A stretch of 64,000 bases of DNA from Deinococcus malanensis (GCF_014647655.1 NZ_BMPP01000012.1:76157-140156), one strand, 5' to 3'. Shown: positions 9,879 through 19,619, counted from the stretch's first letter. Made by a program: numbers and translations. The notes: generated from the letters alone by a model not told the origin.

Positions 9879-12185
9879 TCAGGCCTTGGGGGCAGCGACG
9901 CCGCCTGTGACCTTCCGGCGGGTTGTCCATTCCTCCAGGAACACCACCAGGGGCGCCACGATGTAGATGCTGCTGTACGTGCCGACCAGAATGCCGACCA
10001 GCAGAATCAGACTGAAGTCGCGCAGCACCGGTCCACCGAAAATCAGCAGGCTGATCAGTGGCAGCATGGTGCTGATGGAAGTCATGATCGTGCGCGAAAG
10101 CGTCTGGTTGATGCTGGTGTTGACGATCTGGCGGTAGGACTTGCCGCGCATTTCGCGCAGGTTCTCGCGGATACGGTCCGATACGATGATCGAGTCGTTC
10201 AGCGAGTAACCGATCAATGTCAGCAGGGCCGCCACACTGGCAATCGTGAACTCCAGGCCCAGCAGACTGAACAGGCCCAGCGCGATGGCCACGTCGTGAA
10301 TGGCGGCCAGGATGCTGCCCAGGCCCATCACGAAGTCGAAGCGGAAGCCCACGTACACCAGGATCAGGCCCAGACCCAGCAGCACGGCGGCGACCGTCTT
10401 GTCGGTCAGCTCACGGCCCACGGCAGGACCCACCGTCTCGGTGGACAGCACCTGGGCGTCTCCGACCCGTCCGATGGCTGCGCTGATGGTGTTCAGTTCG
10501 GCTGTATTCAGCTGAGGAACCTTTACGGTGTACTGGGTTCCGGCCTGCCCAGGCACCACGTCACGCTGAATGGTGGCGTTCTGGGGAGAGACCTTGCCAA
10601 CCCCGGCCCCCGTCACGGCCGAGCGGATCTGATCGGTGGTCACCGCCGTCGGGGCACGCACGGTCATGGTGGTTCCACTGGTGAAATCCACGCCGTAGTT
10701 CAGGCCCTTGGCGGCCAGGATGCCGGCACCGGCCAGGGCAATCAGCACCGAAGTGGTGGTCACCAGCGGAGCGGCCTTGATGAAGTCGATGGCGGTCTGC
10801 TTGATGCGGATCGGGGCGTTCATGTTGGGCCGGCGCTGGGCCAGCCACTCCATGAACCACTTGGCAAACACCAGGTTCGAGAAGGTCGAGGCGATCACAC
10901 CGATGATCAGGGTCACGGCAAAGCCTTTTACTGGACCGGTGGAGTAGTTGTATAGCGCCATGGCCGAGAGCAGGTGCGCGGCGTTCACGTCGAGGATGGC
11001 GGCAGTGGAGTGCTCGTAGCCTGCCCCGATGCTGTTCTTGATGCCTTTGCCGCGCTGCAGCTCTTCCTTGATGCGCTCAAACGAGATCACGTTGCCGTCG
11101 ACGGCCGCACCTATGGTCAGCACCAGACCCGCGATGCCCGGCAGCGTCAGGGTGGCCCCGAAGCCGCCCAGCATCCCCAGGATGATCACGGCGCTGAATA
11201 GCAGCCCCAGAGCGCCCACCAGACCGAACCAGAAGCCGTAGTACAGGAACAGCATCCCGAACACCAGCGCAATCCCCACCAGCGACGCAATAGCACCGCT
11301 GCGGATGGCGTCTGCGCCCAGCGTCGGCCCGATGGCCCGCTCGGCCTCGGTCTTCACCTTGATAGGCAGGGCGCCGGACTTGAGCACCAGTGCGAGCTGA
11401 CTGGCTTCCTCAGCGTCGAAGTTCCCGCTGATCTGCACGTCGCGGAACAGGCGTTGCTGAATGGTCGCCACCGACTGGATCTGGTCGTCGAGCACCACGG
11501 CCATCAGCTTGTTCACGTTCTTGCCCGTAAAGTCGCCGAAGGTCTGGGCACCCTTGTCGGTGTTGGTAAAGGAGACCACCCAGCGTCCGGTCTGGGGGTC
11601 GGTGGCAGCCTGAGCGTTGGAAATAATCTCGCCGGTTGCCTGTACGGGCCCCAGCTGGTTCAGGGTGTATCCGCCCGAACGCGGGTTTTGCTGGGCCAGT
11701 TCTGGATCGGGCTGCGCGTTGTCCTGCACGATGCGGAATTCAAGGCGGGCCGTGCGCTGGATGATCTCCCGGGCCTGCTGCTGTACGGCGGGGGTGGCGC
11801 CCGGGATTTCCACCACGACGCGCTTACCCCCTGCGACCGTCACGGTCGGCTCTGCAACGCCCAACGCGTTGATGCGGTTCTCAATGACGGTCTTGACCCG
11901 GTCGAGTTCCTCTTTGGTGGCCGGACCGGATTCTGGCGCCAGTTCGATACGCAGGCCCCCCTTGAGATCCAGCCCCAGGGTCATGAACTGAAACTTGTCG
12001 TTCCACAGGCTCAGCGGCTGGTCCGGGTGCTGCCAGGGCCGCCAGATAAACAGCAGGCTGCCCAGCAGCGTGAGCAGCAGGAACAGGCCGGTCAGCAGGT
12101 TGGGCTTGCGGCCGGCGGATGCATTGCGGGGTGGTGGACGGCGGTTGGAGCCGCCGCGGTTGTTGCGGTTGTTGCTGTACGTCAC
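9879..12185 (-). CDS. secDF: Fused protein translocase subunits SecD-SecF
   Basis: This 768-residue membrane protein drives late steps of Sec-dependent secretion using the proton gradient. The SecD half shows 'GLDLKGGLRIEL' near residue 52, the periplasmic P1 domain and six helices. The SecF half begins near residue 455 and shows 'NYGVDFTSGTT' near residue 495, then a second set of six helices ending in 'VFLEEWTTRRK'. SecD and SecF are separate in E. coli but fused in several lineages. The N-terminus is Asn/Arg/Gly rich. The start is a GTG with GGAG upstream. Confidence 0.95.
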   Translation of the reverse strand: MTYSNNRNNRGGSNRRPPPRNASAGRKPNLLTGLFLLLTLLGSLLFIWRPWQHPDQPLSLWNDKFQFMTLGLDLKGGLRIELAPESGPATKEELDRVKTVIENRINALGVAEPTVTVAGGKRVVVEIPGATPAVQQQAREIIQRTARLEFRIVQDNAQPDPELAQQNPRSGGYTLNQLGPVQATGEIISNAQAATDPQTGRWVVSFTNTDKGAQTFGDFTGKNVNKLMAVVLDDQIQSVATIQQRLFRDVQISGNFDAEEASQLALVLKSGALPIKVKTEAERAIGPTLGADAIRSGAIASLVGIALVFGMLFLYYGFWFGLVGALGLLFSAVIILGMLGGFGATLTLPGIAGLVLTIGAAVDGNVISFERIKEELQRGKGIKNSIGAGYEHSTAAILDVNAAHLLSAMALYNYSTGPVKGFAVTLIIGVIASTFSNLVFAKWFMEWLAQRRPNMNAPIRIKQTAIDFIKAAPLVTTTSVLIALAGAGILAAKGLNYGVDFTSGTTMTVRAPTAVTTDQIRSAVTGAGVGKVSPQNATIQRDVVPGQAGTQYTVKVPQLNTAELNTISAAIGRVGDAQVLSTETVGPAVGRELTDKTVAAVLLGLGLILVYVGFRFDFVMGLGSILAAIHDVAIALGLFSLLGLEFTIASVAALLTLIGYSLNDSIIVSDRIRENLREMRGKSYRQIVNTSINQTLSRTIMTSISTMLPLISLLIFGGPVLRDFSLILLVGILVGTYSSIYIVAPLVVFLEEWTTRRKVTGGVAAPKA

Positions 12186-12240
12186 TTCGAACTCCTGAAC
12201 TGTAGGTGATGGGTATGGACCATGGGCGGACCACTGGGGC

Positions 12241-12585
12241 TCAGCCGCCGTCGGTCTGCTGCCGCCCCCACCGGGTCAGGTCCGGACGAGGCTGCCATGA
12301 CACGGGCGCCACGCGGACCTGGGTCCGGGTGTGCTGTCCACGGCTCAGCCGCCACGGTTCAGGTGGAGGAGAGGCCGGCAGCGGTGTTGTAGGCACAGGT
12401 TGTGGAGCAGGGCGCAGTTCCGGCAGACCCGGAGACACACTGCCCGTGGTCATCCGCTGCGAGGCGTCCACCGTGGATACTGGCGTGCCCAGAATCACCG
12501 CCAGGACCGACAGCAGGGTCAGGACCCCGGGCAGGGCAATCAGCCGGGTCTGCCACTGCGGCGGGAGGGGTAGCCTGTCCTTCAA
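12241..12585 (-). CDS. Small protein with one membrane helix, function unknown
   Basis: I do not recognise the family. The proposed product is 114 residues: a short charged N-terminus, one hydrophobic helix (about residues 16-35), then a Pro/Thr/Arg-rich tail. The frame is open up to 12777, but the extra N-terminus is low in complexity. The TTG at 12585 is eight bases after a TATCCT box, so I place the start there with low confidence. It lies just upstream of secDF on the same strand and could be a secretion-related accessory. Confidence 0.4.
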   Translation of the reverse strand: MKDRLPLPPQWQTRLIALPGVLTLLSVLAVILGTPVSTVDASQRMTTGSVSPGLPELRPAPQPVPTTPLPASPPPEPWRLSRGQHTRTQVRVAPVSWQPRPDLTRWGRQQTDGG

Positions 12586-12599
12586 AGCGACACAGGATA

Positions 12600-12872
12600 G
12601 CAGACCGGGCCGGCCTGAATCCCGGCTCTTGGTCGCTTTCGGCGGTGCACTCGTTGTGGTCTTCGCTGCGCTGCCGGAAACAAGAGCTCGGGGCCATGAC
12701 TCGCAGAGGAACGGGACATCACCACGTCCTTTCAGGACTCGATCTTTCCCGTGCTTAAACGGTCCGCCGGCACACATTCTTCTTGGACGGAACGTTGCTT
12801 CTTGTGCCGCTCCACCTAACAGGCAAGCCCATAAACTTCAGATCTCGTATAGCCCGAGTCCGTCATTACAGA
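12600..12872. other. Intergenic stretch without a supported gene
   Basis: No gene is supported between the infB terminator and the small membrane protein. A minus-strand frame continues upstream of that protein through part of this region but shows no domain. The only signals I see are the -10-like TATCCT at 12594-12599, at its edge. Confidence 0.4.
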
Positions 12873-12909
12873 GAAGGGGCGGCTCTCCATTCCGGAGAGC
12901 CGCCCCTTC
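12873..12909 (-). terminator. Terminator of the rimP-nusA-ylxR-infB operon
   Basis: Perfect 16-bp arms at 12873-12888 and 12894-12909 with a 5-base loop. It lies 13 bases after the infB stop on the minus strand. Confidence 0.75.
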
Positions 12910-12922
12910 TACTGCAGGAACC

Positions 12923-14836
12923 TCAGGCCTGTTCTACCTCGACCATCTCGCTGGCTTCGATGATGTCGCCTTCCATCACATCATTCCAGTCGAGGTTGAT
13001 ACCGCACTCGTAGCCGGTCTGCACTTCACGGACATCATCCTTGAAGCGCTTGAGGCCCACGATCGTGCCTTCGTAGACCGTCTGCTTGCCACGGGTAACC
13101 TTGGCCTTGGCGTTGCGGCGGAACATGCCGTCGGTCACGTAGGAGCCGGCGATATTGCCGCTCTTGGGGTGACGGATGACCATACGGACCTCGGCGCGGC
13201 CCAGGTACCGCTCCTCGAACACGGGCTCGACGTTGCCCTTGATCAGGCGGTCCACCTCGTCGATCAGTTCGTAGATGATCCGGTAGGACTTGATGTCCAC
13301 GCCCTTGTTCTCGGCCATCTTGGTGACGCTGCCCGAGGGCGTGACGCTGAAGCACAGGATGGTGGCCTCGGCGGTGCTGGCCAGCAGGACGTCGCCTTCG
13401 GTAGGAGCGCCGATGCCGGCGAGCATCACGTTGATCTTGACGTCCTCGCCTTCCTTGCGCGCCAGGATGCCCTGCAGGGCTTCAACGCTGCCCTGGGTGT
13501 CGGCGCGCAGGACCAGATTGACCGTCCGCACCTCACCGATGGGCCCCATGATGTCTTCCAGGGTGCGCTGGGTCCGGCGACGGTCACGGGCGTTCTCCTC
13601 GTCACGGCGGACATCCGCGCGGGCGGCAATCACGTCGCGGGCGGCGTGCTCGTTCTTGGCGCTCTGGACCTTTTCGCCGCTGGAGGGCACTTCGCTGAAG
13701 CCGAGGACCTGTACTGGGGTACTGGGGCCAGCTTCCTTGATGCGCCCACCTGCCGAGTCGGTCATGGCCTTGATCTTGCCGTAGTTCTCGCCGACGACCA
13801 GGAAGTCCCCCACGTGCAGGGTGCCTTCCTGAACCATTACCGTGGCCAGCACACCAGCCTGGCGGTCCACCTTGCCTTCGATAATCACGCCGCTGAACGC
13901 ACCTTTGGGATCTGCGCGCAGGTCCTCAAGCTCGGCGGTCAGGCTGATGTACTCCAGCAGGTCCTCGACGCCCTCACCGGTTTTGGCACTTACAGGCACG
14001 ACGACCAGGTCACCGCCGTACTCTTCCGGCACGAGATTCAGCTGGGTCAGGTCAGTCTTGACGCGCTCGGCGTCGGCCTGGGGAAGGTCGACCTTGTTGA
14101 TGGCCACGATCATCGGCACCTTGGCCGCCTGAGCGTGCGCAATGGCTTCGCGCGTCTGCGGCATCAGCGAGTCGTCGGCGGCGATGACGATAATCGCTAT
14201 ATCCGCCACGTTCGCGCCGCGTGCGCGGATGGTGGTGAAGGCCTCGTGACCCGGCGTGTCGATGAACACGATCTTGCCCTTGCTCGTCTTGGCTTCGAAG
14301 GCCCCGACGTGCTGGGTGATGCCGCCGGCTTCCTTGGCTGCCACGCGGGTCTTGCGGATGTAGTCCAGGAGGCTGGTCTTGCCGTGGTCGACGTGACCCA
14401 TGATCGTCACGACCGGCGCGCGGTGGGGGATTTCCCGAGCGGCGGGCTCGGGCGTGGCGGCGGGACTGGCGACCGGCTCGGCCACGGCCTGTGCCGACTG
14501 CCCAGCGGACGATTGCGCCTGGGAGGGTTGGGGCTGAGCCGCCTGGGTCTGGGCAACTGGTGCAGGCTGAGCCGGGGAAGGCTGCGTAGAAGCCGCCAGG
14601 GGTGCTGCGGGCTCGGAAGCCGCTACAGGCGTTTCGGTCACCGGAGTGCTGTCCGGAGCTTGGGCCGCAGGGGCGCTTTCGTCGTCCAGAATCTGCTTGA
14701 TCAGATCAACGGTCTCTTCTTCGATGGTGCTGCTGACGCTCTTGTAGGCGACGCCCAGACCATCGAGGATTTCGAGCATCCTGGCGTTCTCGACACCAAG
14801 ATCCTTGGCTAGGGTGTAAATACGGACTTTCGACAT
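12923..14836 (-). CDS. infB: Translation initiation factor IF-2
   Basis: This 637-residue GTPase places initiator tRNA on the ribosome. After a short N-terminal IF2_N helix domain (residues 1-50), a Pro/Ala/Gln-rich linker runs to about residue 135. The G domain follows, with 'GHVDHGKTSLLDY' (G1), 'DTPGHEAF' (G3) and 'NKVDLP' (G4), then domains II, III and IV. The linker is much shorter than in E. coli IF-2, giving a compact factor. It is last in the rimP-nusA-ylxR-infB operon, 68 bases after ylxR, and has an RBS-like GGAGG before the ATG. Confidence 0.97.
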   Translation of the reverse strand: MSKVRIYTLAKDLGVENARMLEILDGLGVAYKSVSSTIEEETVDLIKQILDDESAPAAQAPDSTPVTETPVAASEPAAPLAASTQPSPAQPAPVAQTQAAQPQPSQAQSSAGQSAQAVAEPVASPAATPEPAAREIPHRAPVVTIMGHVDHGKTSLLDYIRKTRVAAKEAGGITQHVGAFEAKTSKGKIVFIDTPGHEAFTTIRARGANVADIAIIVIAADDSLMPQTREAIAHAQAAKVPMIVAINKVDLPQADAERVKTDLTQLNLVPEEYGGDLVVVPVSAKTGEGVEDLLEYISLTAELEDLRADPKGAFSGVIIEGKVDRQAGVLATVMVQEGTLHVGDFLVVGENYGKIKAMTDSAGGRIKEAGPSTPVQVLGFSEVPSSGEKVQSAKNEHAARDVIAARADVRRDEENARDRRRTQRTLEDIMGPIGEVRTVNLVLRADTQGSVEALQGILARKEGEDVKINVMLAGIGAPTEGDVLLASTAEATILCFSVTPSGSVTKMAENKGVDIKSYRIIYELIDEVDRLIKGNVEPVFEERYLGRAEVRMVIRHPKSGNIAGSYVTDGMFRRNAKAKVTRGKQTVYEGTIVGLKRFKDDVREVQTGYECGINLDWNDVMEGDIIEASEMVEVEQA

Positions 14837-14904
14837 GGCTCACCTCCGGTGAGTCCCGCGCCAGGCTGGTCCCATGTGGGGTCAGCGGGCGGCGGGAAAA
14901 AAGA

Positions 14905-15201
14905 TCAGTCGGTCATGGGCTGATTCGTCTGGGTGGATTGAAACCGTCTGGCGAGCAGCGCCGAGACCTCCGGCGCCTGCGGACCAAAGGCCCGTCGAAG
15001 GCGTTTGTCCTGCCAGCAGTTGGGAGAGTCGGAACACACGTACGCGCCTCGGCCGGTCCGGTTGCCGGTCTGCTCCTGCCAGCGCCCTTCGATCCGCGTC
15101 AGGCGAACAAATTCACCCTGGGGGCGTCGGGTCCGGCAGGCCACGCACGTCCGTTCGGGAACGTGTCGCTCGCGTGGGTATCCGGCTGGCGCGGCGCTCA
15201 T
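14905..15201 (-). CDS. ylxR: YlxR/RnpM-family RNA-binding protein
   Basis: This 98-residue basic protein has the family signature 'ERTCVACRTRRPQGEFVRL' (about residues 16-34) and 'RTGRGAYVCSDSPNCW' (about residues 48-63). YlxR proteins sit between nusA and infB in many bacteria. In Bacillus and relatives the family has been linked to RNase P regulation and gene control. It lies six bases after the nusA stop, so it is co-translated. Confidence 0.9.
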   Translation of the reverse strand: MSAAPAGYPRERHVPERTCVACRTRRPQGEFVRLTRIEGRWQEQTGNRTGRGAYVCSDSPNCWQDKRLRRAFGPQAPEVSALLARRFQSTQTNQPMTD

Positions 15202-15207
15202 GTAGCC

Positions 15208-16395
15208 TTACTCCTGCGTGTCGTCCGGGCTGGCGGTGGCCACCGACTTGCTGTCCTTGAACAGCGCGTCGAAGGCAGACCGGGCAGTGTCGTCGGTGTC
15301 ACGACCATCCTGGTCGTCCTGCAGAGCCTGCTGCATGGCGGCGTCCAGGTCGCTGATGGCTGCCGTTTCGCGCAGGTCGATTTTGAAGCCGGTCAGCTTG
15401 GCCGCCAGACGCACATTCTGTCCGCCCTTGCCGATGGCCAGCGACAGCTGGTCGGGCGTAACAGTCACAGTCGCCTCACGGCGGTCAGGCTGAACTTCGA
15501 TGAGCCCCACCTTGGCCGGGGACAGGGCGTTGCGGATGAACTCGCGGGTATTGGCGTCCCACAGAATCACATCCACGCGCTCGCGGCCCAGTTCGCCGGT
15601 GACCGCCTGAATGCGGTTGCCGCGGTGCCCGATGCACGCGCCGATGGGATCGACGTTGCTGTTGTGCGAGAACACGGCGACCTTGCTGCGCTGGCCGGCC
15701 TCGCGCGAAATGGCCTTGACCTCAACGATGCCGTTGGCGACTTCGGGAATTTCCTGCTTGAGCAGGTAGTCCAGCAGCCGCTCATCGGCGCGGCTGGCCA
15801 GGATGGTCGGTCCCTTGGGTGTCTTGCGGACTTCCTTCAGGTAGATCTTGACGCGATTGCCAGGGGTGAGCTTCTCGCCGGGGATCTGCTCACGCGGCGG
15901 CAGGATGGCCTCACCGGCGCCCAGTTCCACGAACCAGTTGCCCTTGTTGTCGCTGCGGACAACCTGTGCGGTCAGCACCTGGCCTTCGCGGTCCTTGTAC
16001 TCGTTGAACACGACGTTGCGCTCGGTTTCGCGCATCTTCTGGGTCAGGGTCTGCTTGGCGGCCTGCAGCGCGATGCGCGAGAACTTCTCGCGGTCCACCG
16101 GGAACTCCATTTCCATGCCGATCTCGACGCCGGGGTCGAGTTCCAGTGCGTCGGCCAGCGAAATCTGCAGATGCTCGTCCTCGACCTTCTCTACAACCTC
16201 ACGCACGACCAGCACTTCCAGTTCGCCGCTCTGGGGGTCAAGGTGAACTTCGATGCGCTTGTCGGGCTCCACGTTGCGCGTGTAGGCCTGGGCCAGAGAC
16301 TGTTCGAAGGCCTCGATCAGCTGCAGTTCGTTGATGTTGCGGGCCTGCGCGACTTCACGCAGCGCGTCCGCAAAATTGATCTCGGGTTGGGTCAT
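15208..16395 (-). CDS. nusA: Transcription termination/antitermination factor NusA
   Basis: This 395-residue factor binds RNA polymerase and nascent RNA and modulates pausing, termination and antitermination. Domains in order are the N-terminal polymerase-binding domain (residues 1-120), an S1 domain (about 125-200) and two KH domains (about 220-350), with 'IGACIGHRGNRIQAV' and 'LAIGKGGQNVRLA' as the GXXG loops. There is a short acidic tail without the C-terminal repeats of E. coli NusA. I start it at the ATG at 16395 because the NusA N-terminus aligns there, although the frame is open further upstream. Confidence 0.95.
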   Translation of the reverse strand: MTQPEINFADALREVAQARNINELQLIEAFEQSLAQAYTRNVEPDKRIEVHLDPQSGELEVLVVREVVEKVEDEHLQISLADALELDPGVEIGMEMEFPVDREKFSRIALQAAKQTLTQKMRETERNVVFNEYKDREGQVLTAQVVRSDNKGNWFVELGAGEAILPPREQIPGEKLTPGNRVKIYLKEVRKTPKGPTILASRADERLLDYLLKQEIPEVANGIVEVKAISREAGQRSKVAVFSHNSNVDPIGACIGHRGNRIQAVTGELGRERVDVILWDANTREFIRNALSPAKVGLIEVQPDRREATVTVTPDQLSLAIGKGGQNVRLAAKLTGFKIDLRETAAISDLDAAMQQALQDDQDGRDTDDTARSAFDALFKDSKSVATASPDDTQE

Positions 16396-16432
16396 CTCAC
16401 TCTTCCTTTGTGGGGTCTGTCGGGGCAGCCGC

Positions 16433-16897
16433 TCAGCGGTGCCGGTCCGGGAACTCGGCCAGGTTGGCCTGCACGGCACTGGCAGAGACGGTCACGTCCT
16501 GGCCACTGACATCGAAGGTCACCTGATCGCCGCTGACCGCCTTGATAGGCGCGGTAAAGGCGTGGCCCTCGCCGCGGACCCGGGCCTTGAGCCCCAGCAT
16601 GCGCTCAAAGTGCCGGGCGCGCGTCAGGGGCCGCTTGGACCCGGGCGACTCGAATTCCAGGCGGTATTCACCGGCCACCGGGTCCAGACGGTCGAACTCG
16701 GCCTCGGCGGCGCGGCTGGCTTTGGTCAGGTCCTCCATGGTGACGGGCTGTTCGTCAAGCCGGTCGACCCGGACCAGCACGATTTTTTCTCCGCCCTGTG
16801 TCTGCACCTGTACTTCCAGCACCTCGAAGCCCAGAGGCTCCACGGCCGCGTGGGCGATCTGCTGCAGGGTTGAATTGTCGGTTGTGTTGTTATTCAT
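16433..16897 (-). CDS. rimP: Ribosome maturation factor RimP
   Basis: This 154-residue protein is needed for assembly of the 30S subunit. It shows the RimP N-terminal strand-helix ('LGFEVLEVQVQTQGG'), the motif 'VTMEDLTKASRAAEAEFDRLD' and the 'YRLEFESPGSKRPL' strand that leads to the SH3-like C-terminal domain. It is the first gene of the conserved rimP-nusA-ylxR-infB operon, 37 bases before nusA. The start at 16897 lies just before a run of Asn codons. A hairpin with a T6 tract occupies the region upstream. Confidence 0.93.
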   Translation of the reverse strand: MNNNTTDNSTLQQIAHAAVEPLGFEVLEVQVQTQGGEKIVLVRVDRLDEQPVTMEDLTKASRAAEAEFDRLDPVAGEYRLEFESPGSKRPLTRARHFERMLGLKARVRGEGHAFTAPIKAVSGDQVTFDVSGQDVTVSASAVQANLAEFPDRHR

Positions 16898-16945
16898 ATT
16901 GTTTCGGCCACAGTCGTGCTGGCCTTTAAACCACCCCCCTCCACG

Positions 16946-16970
16946 AAAAAAGGTGGGACACCTGCCCACC
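16946..16970 (-). terminator. Terminator or leader attenuator upstream of rimP
   Basis: On the minus strand GGTGGG and CCCACC enclose a 7-base loop and are followed by six Ts. It follows the minC stop by 114 bases, so it can end that gene. It also lies downstream of a candidate rimP promoter and so could attenuate the operon. Confidence 0.7.
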
Positions 16971-16995
16971 CTCTTCCAGAGGAATTCTGCTCCCC

Positions 16996-17001
16996 AGTAT
17001 A
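16996..17001 (-). promoter_or_regulatory. Candidate -10 box for the rimP operon
   Basis: TATACT on the minus strand, 98 bases before the rimP start. No clear -35 sequence is present 17 bases upstream, so this is tentative. Confidence 0.4.
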
Positions 17002-17083
17002 CCCGAAGGCGCCGATCAGACGGGGATCGCCTCACAAAGGGCCGCGCCCGTTCCGTTTCGAGCTGACCCAGCCGACTTCCAGG

Positions 17084-17701
17084 CTACTTCTGTACGTCGA
17101 TGACGATCTGGCCGTCGTGCAGCCGCGCGATCTCCGCGACCGGTGGGCCTTCGGCGCGGCGCATGTTGCTCAGGCTGCTGCCTTCCGGAGCGCGGGCCAC
17201 CGCGTCTCCGATGCGAATCTGGGTGCTGGCGATCGGGCGGGCCCAGACGATCGCCTTGGCATGACCGCCCTGGCCGGCGTGGGCAATCCCCCGCAGGGCC
17301 CCCACCACAATCACGTCGCCACTGGCCACGATTTCGGCCCCTGGATTCACGTCGCCAAGCACAATCACGCTGCCGGGGTACTCGCCACGGAAACCGGCAC
17401 GGACCGTGTGCGGCACGATCTGTGTGCGGGAACTGACCACCAGGGTGCCAGGAGTAACTTCACTGGCCGGACCCGGCACGGTCACCCGTGGCGCCCGGAT
17501 GCGTCCAGGGGTGCCGCCTGCCGCACGGATAGCCTGAAGTGCAGCTTCCAGGGCACCTGGGTCGGTGTCGCCCTGCACTTCGAGGGTGACGTGTGAGGCC
17601 AGCAACTCGGTACGGACTGACAGCAACTCGGTCACACTTTCAGCGGTATCACCCGGTTCGAGTAGGAGATTCAGACCACCCAGTGTGCCGCGCAGCTTCA
17701 T
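17084..17701 (-). CDS. minC: Septum-site-determining protein MinC
   Basis: This 205-residue inhibitor of FtsZ ring formation has a poorly conserved N-terminal domain (residues 1-95). Its C-terminal beta-helix domain is recognisable from 'GSVIVLGDVNPGAEIVASGDVIVVG' and 'LRGIAHAGQGG' to the 'IRIGDAVARAPE' strand. The C-terminal domain normally binds MinD, and no minD or minE is adjacent. The ATG at 17701 is chosen because MinC proteins begin directly with this first strand. It is divergent from the S1-domain gene. Confidence 0.9.
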   Translation of the reverse strand: MKLRGTLGGLNLLLEPGDTAESVTELLSVRTELLASHVTLEVQGDTDPGALEAALQAIRAAGGTPGRIRAPRVTVPGPASEVTPGTLVVSSRTQIVPHTVRAGFRGEYPGSVIVLGDVNPGAEIVASGDVIVVGALRGIAHAGQGGHAKAIVWARPIASTQIRIGDAVARAPEGSSLSNMRRAEGPPVAEIARLHDGQIVIDVQK

Positions 17702-17813
17702 GAACCTCACTGTAGCGTCACCTGCCGTCTCCCGGACCATGCCAGACAGGGGTGAAGAAATGATGCGTAAACAGTGGCCTGGGTCATGGTGTAAACTGCC
17801 AGTCATGCCTTTT

Positions 17814-17819
17814 GAGGAG
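17814..17819 (+). promoter_or_regulatory. Ribosome-binding site that fixes the S1-domain protein start
   Basis: GAGGAG ends seven bases before the TTG at 17827 and ten bases before the GTG at 17830. It rules out the apparent TTG start at 17812, which overlaps it. Confidence 0.7.
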
Positions 17820-17829
17820 ATTACCCTTG

Positions 17830-18207
<378 letters not shown>

Positions 18208-18220
18208 GCAGCCCCCAACA

Positions 18221-18252
18221 GCACCCGGACGCTTGCGCCGGGTGCGTTTTTC
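18221..18252 (+). terminator. Terminator of the S1-domain gene
   Basis: Arms GCACCCGG (18221-18228) and CCGGGTGC (18238-18245) are followed by a run of Ts. Confidence 0.85.
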
Positions 18253-18329
18253 TGGCATATGGGGGGAGCGTCAAGGCCGGGGAGCCGTTTTTAACCGTCA
18301 CGTAACCCGCGCCCGCCACACTGCTCAGC

Positions 18330-19619
18330 ATGAAACGCTCCCTCTCGCTGCTGCTTGTTACTGGTGCCCTTGCCCTGGGATCTTTCGTGGGGTATCAGGC
18401 CAACGAACGTCAGAACAGTCCTGCGCAGACCGCATCAGTCACCACGGGCACGTCGCCGCAGGGCCAGATGGTGCCGGCAGCAAGCCGGCAGGCTCCCTTC
18501 GACCAGACCCGTGCCCGTACCGAGTCCGAAACCAACACCGTACAGGTCGTCAAGGACCGCCAGGACGGACTGGTGTACATCAGCGTCACCGAAAGCAGCA
18601 CGGGAAGCGAGCAGGCTCAGCTTCGTCAGCGTCTGCAAGAGCAGTTCGGCCTGCCGGACCTTCCTGGGGGGGACGGCTCAAGGAGCGGCACAGGGAGCGG
18701 ATTTTTCGTCGGTGCTGCGGGCGACATCATTACCAACAACCATGTGGTCGAGGGAGCCAGTGAGATCACAGTCCGCCTCCACGGCAGCAAGCAGACTTAC
18801 AATGCCAAAGTTATCGCCCGTGCCCCGGACTTTGACCTGGCCCTTATCCGGGCCGAAGGGGTCCCCAAGGAAGACATTCAGGCCCTGCCGCTGGGGGACA
18901 GCTCAAAGCTCGATGTCGGCCTCAAGGCCATTGCCATGGGCGCGCCGTTCGGACTGGACTTCAGTGTCTCCGAGGGCATCATCAGCAGCCTGGAGCGCAC
19001 CGTGCCAGTCGGAACCAAGCAGGTCAACCAGCAGGTGATTCAGACCGACGCGGCGATCAATCCGGGCAACAGTGGGGGGCCGCTTCTGAACAGCGCTGGG
19101 GAAGTTATCGGCGTCAATACCCAGATTCTGACGGGCGGCATTGGCCAGAGCGCTGGCGTCGGGTTCGCTATCCCCATCAACACGGTGAAAAAGTTGCTGC
19201 CCCAGTTGCAGGCCGGAAAAGGAGGCGTGATCCGCACGCCCACCCTGGGAATTCAGTTCACGGACCTGAGTGCCCTGACCGACGAGGAGCGCAAGAAGTA
19301 TCAACTTCCTCCCAGCGGGGCGCTGCTTCAGCAGGTATACCCGAACAGTCCTGCAGCGCGCGCTGGACTGAAGGCTGGCAGCGAAGCAGGCACGGTCTCG
19401 GGAGAAAGCGACAGGAGCGAGCGGATTGCCACGGACGGCGACATCATTACGGCTGTCGATGGTCAGGCAATCAGTGAGGGCGACGACTTGCGGCGCGCGG
19501 TGATCGGCAAGCAGATCGGGGACAGCCTGACCCTGACGGTGCGGCGCGGAAGCCGGACCCGTGAGGTAACAGTTCAGCTTCAGGCCTTCGATTTCCCGCA
19601 GCAGGGTGCACAGGAGTAA
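18330..19619 (+). CDS. HtrA/DegP-type periplasmic serine protease with PDZ domain
   Basis: A 429-residue envelope quality-control protease. A signal-anchor helix (residues 5-22) leads to a low-complexity segment, then the trypsin-like domain. Its catalytic triad is visible as His138 in 'TNNHVVEG', Asp169 in 'DFDLALI' and Ser248 in 'NPGNSGGPLL'. One PDZ domain follows (about residues 300-420). The absence of a second PDZ makes it DegS-like in layout. It is transcribed alone. Deinococcus species encode several HtrA paralogues, so I leave the symbol blank. Confidence 0.92.
   Translation: MKRSLSLLLVTGALALGSFVGYQANERQNSPAQTASVTTGTSPQGQMVPAASRQAPFDQTRARTESETNTVQVVKDRQDGLVYISVTESSTGSEQAQLRQRLQEQFGLPDLPGGDGSRSGTGSGFFVGAAGDIITNNHVVEGASEITVRLHGSKQTYNAKVIARAPDFDLALIRAEGVPKEDIQALPLGDSSKLDVGLKAIAMGAPFGLDFSVSEGIISSLERTVPVGTKQVNQQVIQTDAAINPGNSGGPLLNSAGEVIGVNTQILTGGIGQSAGVGFAIPINTVKKLLPQLQAGKGGVIRTPTLGIQFTDLSALTDEERKKYQLPPSGALLQQVYPNSPAARAGLKAGSEAGTVSGESDRSERIATDGDIITAVDGQAISEGDDLRRAVIGKQIGDSLTLTVRRGSRTREVTVQLQAFDFPQQGAQE

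Noticed and set aside
12206..14812. 868-codon open frame on the plus strand
   Set aside because: It lies antisense to infB, with no recognisable domain. High GC content makes long antisense frames common.
14938..16509. 523-codon plus-strand frame
   Set aside because: Antisense to ylxR and nusA.
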